64,000 nt of DNA from an uncultured Pelagibacteraceae bacterium (GTDB taxonomy: Bacteria; Pseudomonadota; Alphaproteobacteria; Pelagibacterales; Pelagibacteraceae). The stretch spans positions 1 to 64,000 of the forward strand of contig CACPMF010000002.1 of NCBI GenBank assembly GCA_902634935.1, read 5' to 3'. Each line of letters begins with the position of its first letter. Positions within the stretch are counted from its first letter, which is position 1. The notes beneath the pieces were generated by a model. That model worked only from the letters and a program-made list of their open reading frames with translations, was not told the DNA's origin and searched no databases. This document shows positions 62,195-64,000 of this stretch, one piece after another. The position numbers were made by a program, and so were the translations under genes.

Positions 62195-63169
62195 TCATGT
62201 TTTTCTTAGCTTTTTGAGAATATTTTCTAGTTCAGGAGGTAAATTTGATGAAAATTCTAATCTTCTTCCAGTTGAAGGATGATCAAAACCAAGAACTTTT
62301 GCATGCAAGAATTGTCTGTCAAGTTTTAATAAAAGATCTTCTAATTCAAAATCAATATTTTTTAATTTTTTAAATTTTTTTTTATATTTTTTATCTCCTA
62401 AAATATTATTTCCTTTAAAACTCATATGTACTCTTATTTGATGTGTTCTGCCTGTTTCAAGTTTACATTCTACTAAACTTAATGTTGGTACTTTAGAGTT
62501 TTCAAAAATTTCAATAGTTTTATAATTCGTTATTGCTTGTTTTCCTTTCGCAAAACCAACCTCCATTAATTGTCTATTCTTTGTGCTTCTGGTTATTAAA
62601 GTTTCGATTTTACCATTTTGTGGTCTCAGTTTTCCCCAGATCAGAGCTTGATATATTCTTGTAATTGTGTGTTTGGAAAATTGATTAGATAAATTTTCGT
62701 GTGATTTATTATTTTTTGCAACTACTACCAGTCCTGATGTATCCTTATCAATTCTATGGACTATACCTGGTCTTAGCTCATCCCCAATATTTGATAGATT
62801 GTTGTCATTTAAGTCCATTAAAGCATTCACAATCGTATTATCATAATTTCCTGCTCCAGGGTGCATCGAAATTCCTGCTGATTTATTAATAACTAATAAA
62901 TCTTCATCATTATAAATTATGTCTAATTTATATTTGAATGGTTTTAGAGACGCCTTTTTAGGAAGTGGAATTGTTAAAAAAACCTTATCATCTTTAAAAA
63001 TTTTTTTTGAGGGGTCATTTACAATTTTATTATTAATACTAAGATTTCCACTTATTATCAGGTTTTTGATCCTGGTTCTGCTAAGAGAATCATTTTTTTT
63101 AGCTATTACTACATCAATTCTTTTTCCGTGTAATTCTTCCTCCACAACTAAATTAATGATATTTTTCAT
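62195..63169 (-). CDS. rluD: RluD-type rRNA pseudouridine synthase
   Basis: A 324-residue RluA-family enzyme. An N-terminal S4 RNA-binding domain (GKRIDVVIAKKNDSLSRTRIKNLIISGNLSINNK) precedes the catalytic domain, with the aspartate in GIVHRIDKDTSGLVVVAKN and later LETGRTHQIRVHMSFKGNNILGD. The order and length (about 325) fit RluD, which modifies helix 69 of 23S rRNA. A tRNA-Arg gene is divergent from it 23 bases away. Confidence 0.92.
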   Translation of the reverse strand: MKNIINLVVEEELHGKRIDVVIAKKNDSLSRTRIKNLIISGNLSINNKIVNDPSKKIFKDDKVFLTIPLPKKASLKPFKYKLDIIYNDEDLLVINKSAGISMHPGAGNYDNTIVNALMDLNDNNLSNIGDELRPGIVHRIDKDTSGLVVVAKNNKSHENLSNQFSKHTITRIYQALIWGKLRPQNGKIETLITRSTKNRQLMEVGFAKGKQAITNYKTIEIFENSKVPTLSLVECKLETGRTHQIRVHMSFKGNNILGDKKYKKKFKKLKNIDFELEDLLLKLDRQFLHAKVLGFDHPSTGRRLEFSSNLPPELENILKKLRKT

Positions 63170-63176
63170 TTATTGA

Positions 63177-63182
63177 TATAAT
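63177..63182 (+). promoter_or_regulatory. Probable -10 element of tRNA-Arg
   Basis: A perfect TATAAT ending 10 bases before the tRNA-Arg gene, so transcription would start about 3-4 bases upstream of the mature 5' end. The -35 region (about 63153-63158, TTAATG) is weak and lies within the first codons of the divergent rluD. Confidence 0.5.
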
Positions 63183-63192
63183 AGTACATAAT

Positions 63193-63269
63193 GCGCTCGT
63201 AGCTCAACTGGATAGAGCGCCAGATTTCGGCTCTGGAGGTTCAGGGTTCGACTCCTTGCGGGCGCGCCA
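63193..63269 (+). tRNA. tRNA-Arg (anticodon TCG)
   Basis: A 77-base gene with GCGCTCG pairing to CGGGCGC (one G-T pair), D-arm GCTC/GAGC, anticodon stem CCAGA/TCTGG with the loop TTTCGGC giving anticodon TCG, T-arm CAGGG-TTCGACT-CCTTG, discriminator G, and CCA encoded in the DNA. It reads CGA and, by wobble, other CGN codons. Its last base touches the stop codon of the permease gene on the other strand. Confidence 0.95.
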
Positions 63270-64000
63270 TTATTCACCAATATTTATTAGTGTGCCTTTA
63301 TCTCGTGCTTTATTAAAGGAGTAAAAAAATAAAGTAATTGAAATAATGATATAAACCATATTTAACATATAAGCCTGTATTAAATTTGATATATCAACTG
63401 TATTATTTATTAATATGTTTCTCGTCTCTTCAAAAATATAAACAAGTGGTAACATATAAGCTATTTTTTGAAAAATCTCTGGAAGAATCTCAATTGGGTA
63501 ATATATACAACCAAATGGAGCTAATAAAAACATAGTTGACCAAGCAATATTTTCAAACGAAGGTCCGAATCTTAGAAGCCCTGCTGATACTAAAATTCCC
63601 AATGTAATCCCAAATATATAGAGACTTAAAAAAAGAAAAAATAGATAAATTCCAAGTTCTAAGATTGAAATTCCAAATAGTGGAGAAGTTAATAATACAG
63701 CAGGTATTAAACCAATTAATGCTCGCACCAAAGCAGTGAAAATTAGTGAGGTTAGAATTTCACTAATTTTCATTGGAGCTATAAAGAGATTTGTAAAGTT
63801 TCTGCTCCAAATTTCTTCAAGGAATAACATGTTAAAACCAATACTTGTTCTAAATAAAAAATCATAAAGTATTGCACATGTTAATATAACACCAACTGCA
63901 TTGTTGTAATAAGTAGTATGAGATGCAAAAAAATTTGAAATAAAACCCCACAATGTAATTTGAATTGATGGCCAGTAGATTAAATCCAGTATTCTTGGAA
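63270..64000 (-). CDS. ABC-2 type transporter permease, 5' truncated
   Basis: The frame stays open to the right edge, so the true start lies outside the window; the TTG at 63953 is internal. The visible 243 residues hold about six membrane helices. The upstream part reads PRILDLIYWPSIQITLWGFI, then FLEEIWSRNFTNLFIAPMKISEIL, the conserved cytoplasmic segment of ABC-2 permeases that contacts the ATPase, and GCIYYPIEILPEIFQKIAYMLPLVYIFEETR near the end. The matching ATPase gene should lie upstream, beyond 64000. Substrate unknown. Confidence 0.85.
   Translation of the reverse strand, partial: PRILDLIYWPSIQITLWGFISNFFASHTTYYNNAVGVILTCAILYDFLFRTSIGFNMLFLEEIWSRNFTNLFIAPMKISEILTSLIFTALVRALIGLIPAVLLTSPLFGISILELGIYLFFLFLSLYIFGITLGILVSAGLLRFGPSFENIAWSTMFLLAPFGCIYYPIEILPEIFQKIAYMLPLVYIFEETRNILINNTVDISNLIQAYMLNMVYIIISITLFFYSFNKARDKGTLINIGE

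Noticed and set aside
1-64000. CRISPR arrays, insertion sequences, prophage or integrase genes
   Set aside because: No spaced direct repeats, transposase or integrase motifs were seen; island variability is more likely due to homologous recombination.

Overview
The window looks like a SAR11 (Candidatus Pelagibacter-type) alphaproteobacterial chromosome. It is extremely AT-rich, genes abut or overlap by a few bases, and no intergenic gap exceeds about 110 bases. The gene content fits: an alphaproteobacterial tol-pal-cpoB-tilS-ftsH-folP-glmM run, TrcR (DUF1013), an RpoH with its RpoH box, the three-part proton-translocating transhydrogenase with a tiny aa3-oxidase subunit IV in front, and a class I aldolase glycolytic/gluconeogenic cluster. 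The species assignment is inferred from gene order and composition; no search was run.

Region 1 (1-33145) is a surface-polysaccharide island whose gene blocks switch strand nine times. It encodes an ABC flippase-like protein cut by the left edge, UDP-galactopyranose mutase, about six glycosyltransferases, two O-antigen polymerase/ligase-like membrane proteins and a Wzz-like chain-length protein. It also has a PglC/WbaP-type initiating phosphosugar transferase beside a WbpM/PglF-type 4,6-dehydratase, two DegT-type aminotransferases, acyltransferases, a deacetylase-like protein, two asparagine-synthase-type proteins and a two-gene transketolase. Sugar-nucleotide supply is visible as rfbB/rfbA/rfbC (dTDP branch, no rfbD seen) and rfbF plus a C-methyltransferase, a 3,5-epimerase and SDRs (CDP branch, no CDP-glucose dehydratase seen). 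Together these could build, decorate, flip and polymerise a lipid-linked repeat unit.

Region 2 starts with a solitary 5S rRNA gene (33203-33322) with its own promoter-like sequence and no 16S or 23S nearby. A surface-polysaccharide island directly upstream of a detached 5S gene is the arrangement known for hypervariable region 2 of SAR11 genomes. The core genome follows: rpmJ, the 36-residue COX subunit IV, pntAA-pntAB-pntB and a transaldolase on the plus strand. On the minus strand lie tRNA-fMet, rpsU, trcR, rpmE, suhB, efp, thiE, fba, pgk, gap and tkt.

Region 3 (45364-64000) is conserved housekeeping: a coiled-coil protein, zapA, fthC, a ymdB-type gene broken by a frameshift in an A8 tract, yebC, and a RuvC-like nuclease without ruvAB. 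The complete tol-pal envelope system, tilS, ftsH, folP, glmM, thiD and purA follow. Convergent rpoH and rluD, tRNA-Arg(TCG) and an ABC-2 permease cut by the right edge end the window. No CRISPR array, insertion sequence, prophage or riboswitch was recognised.
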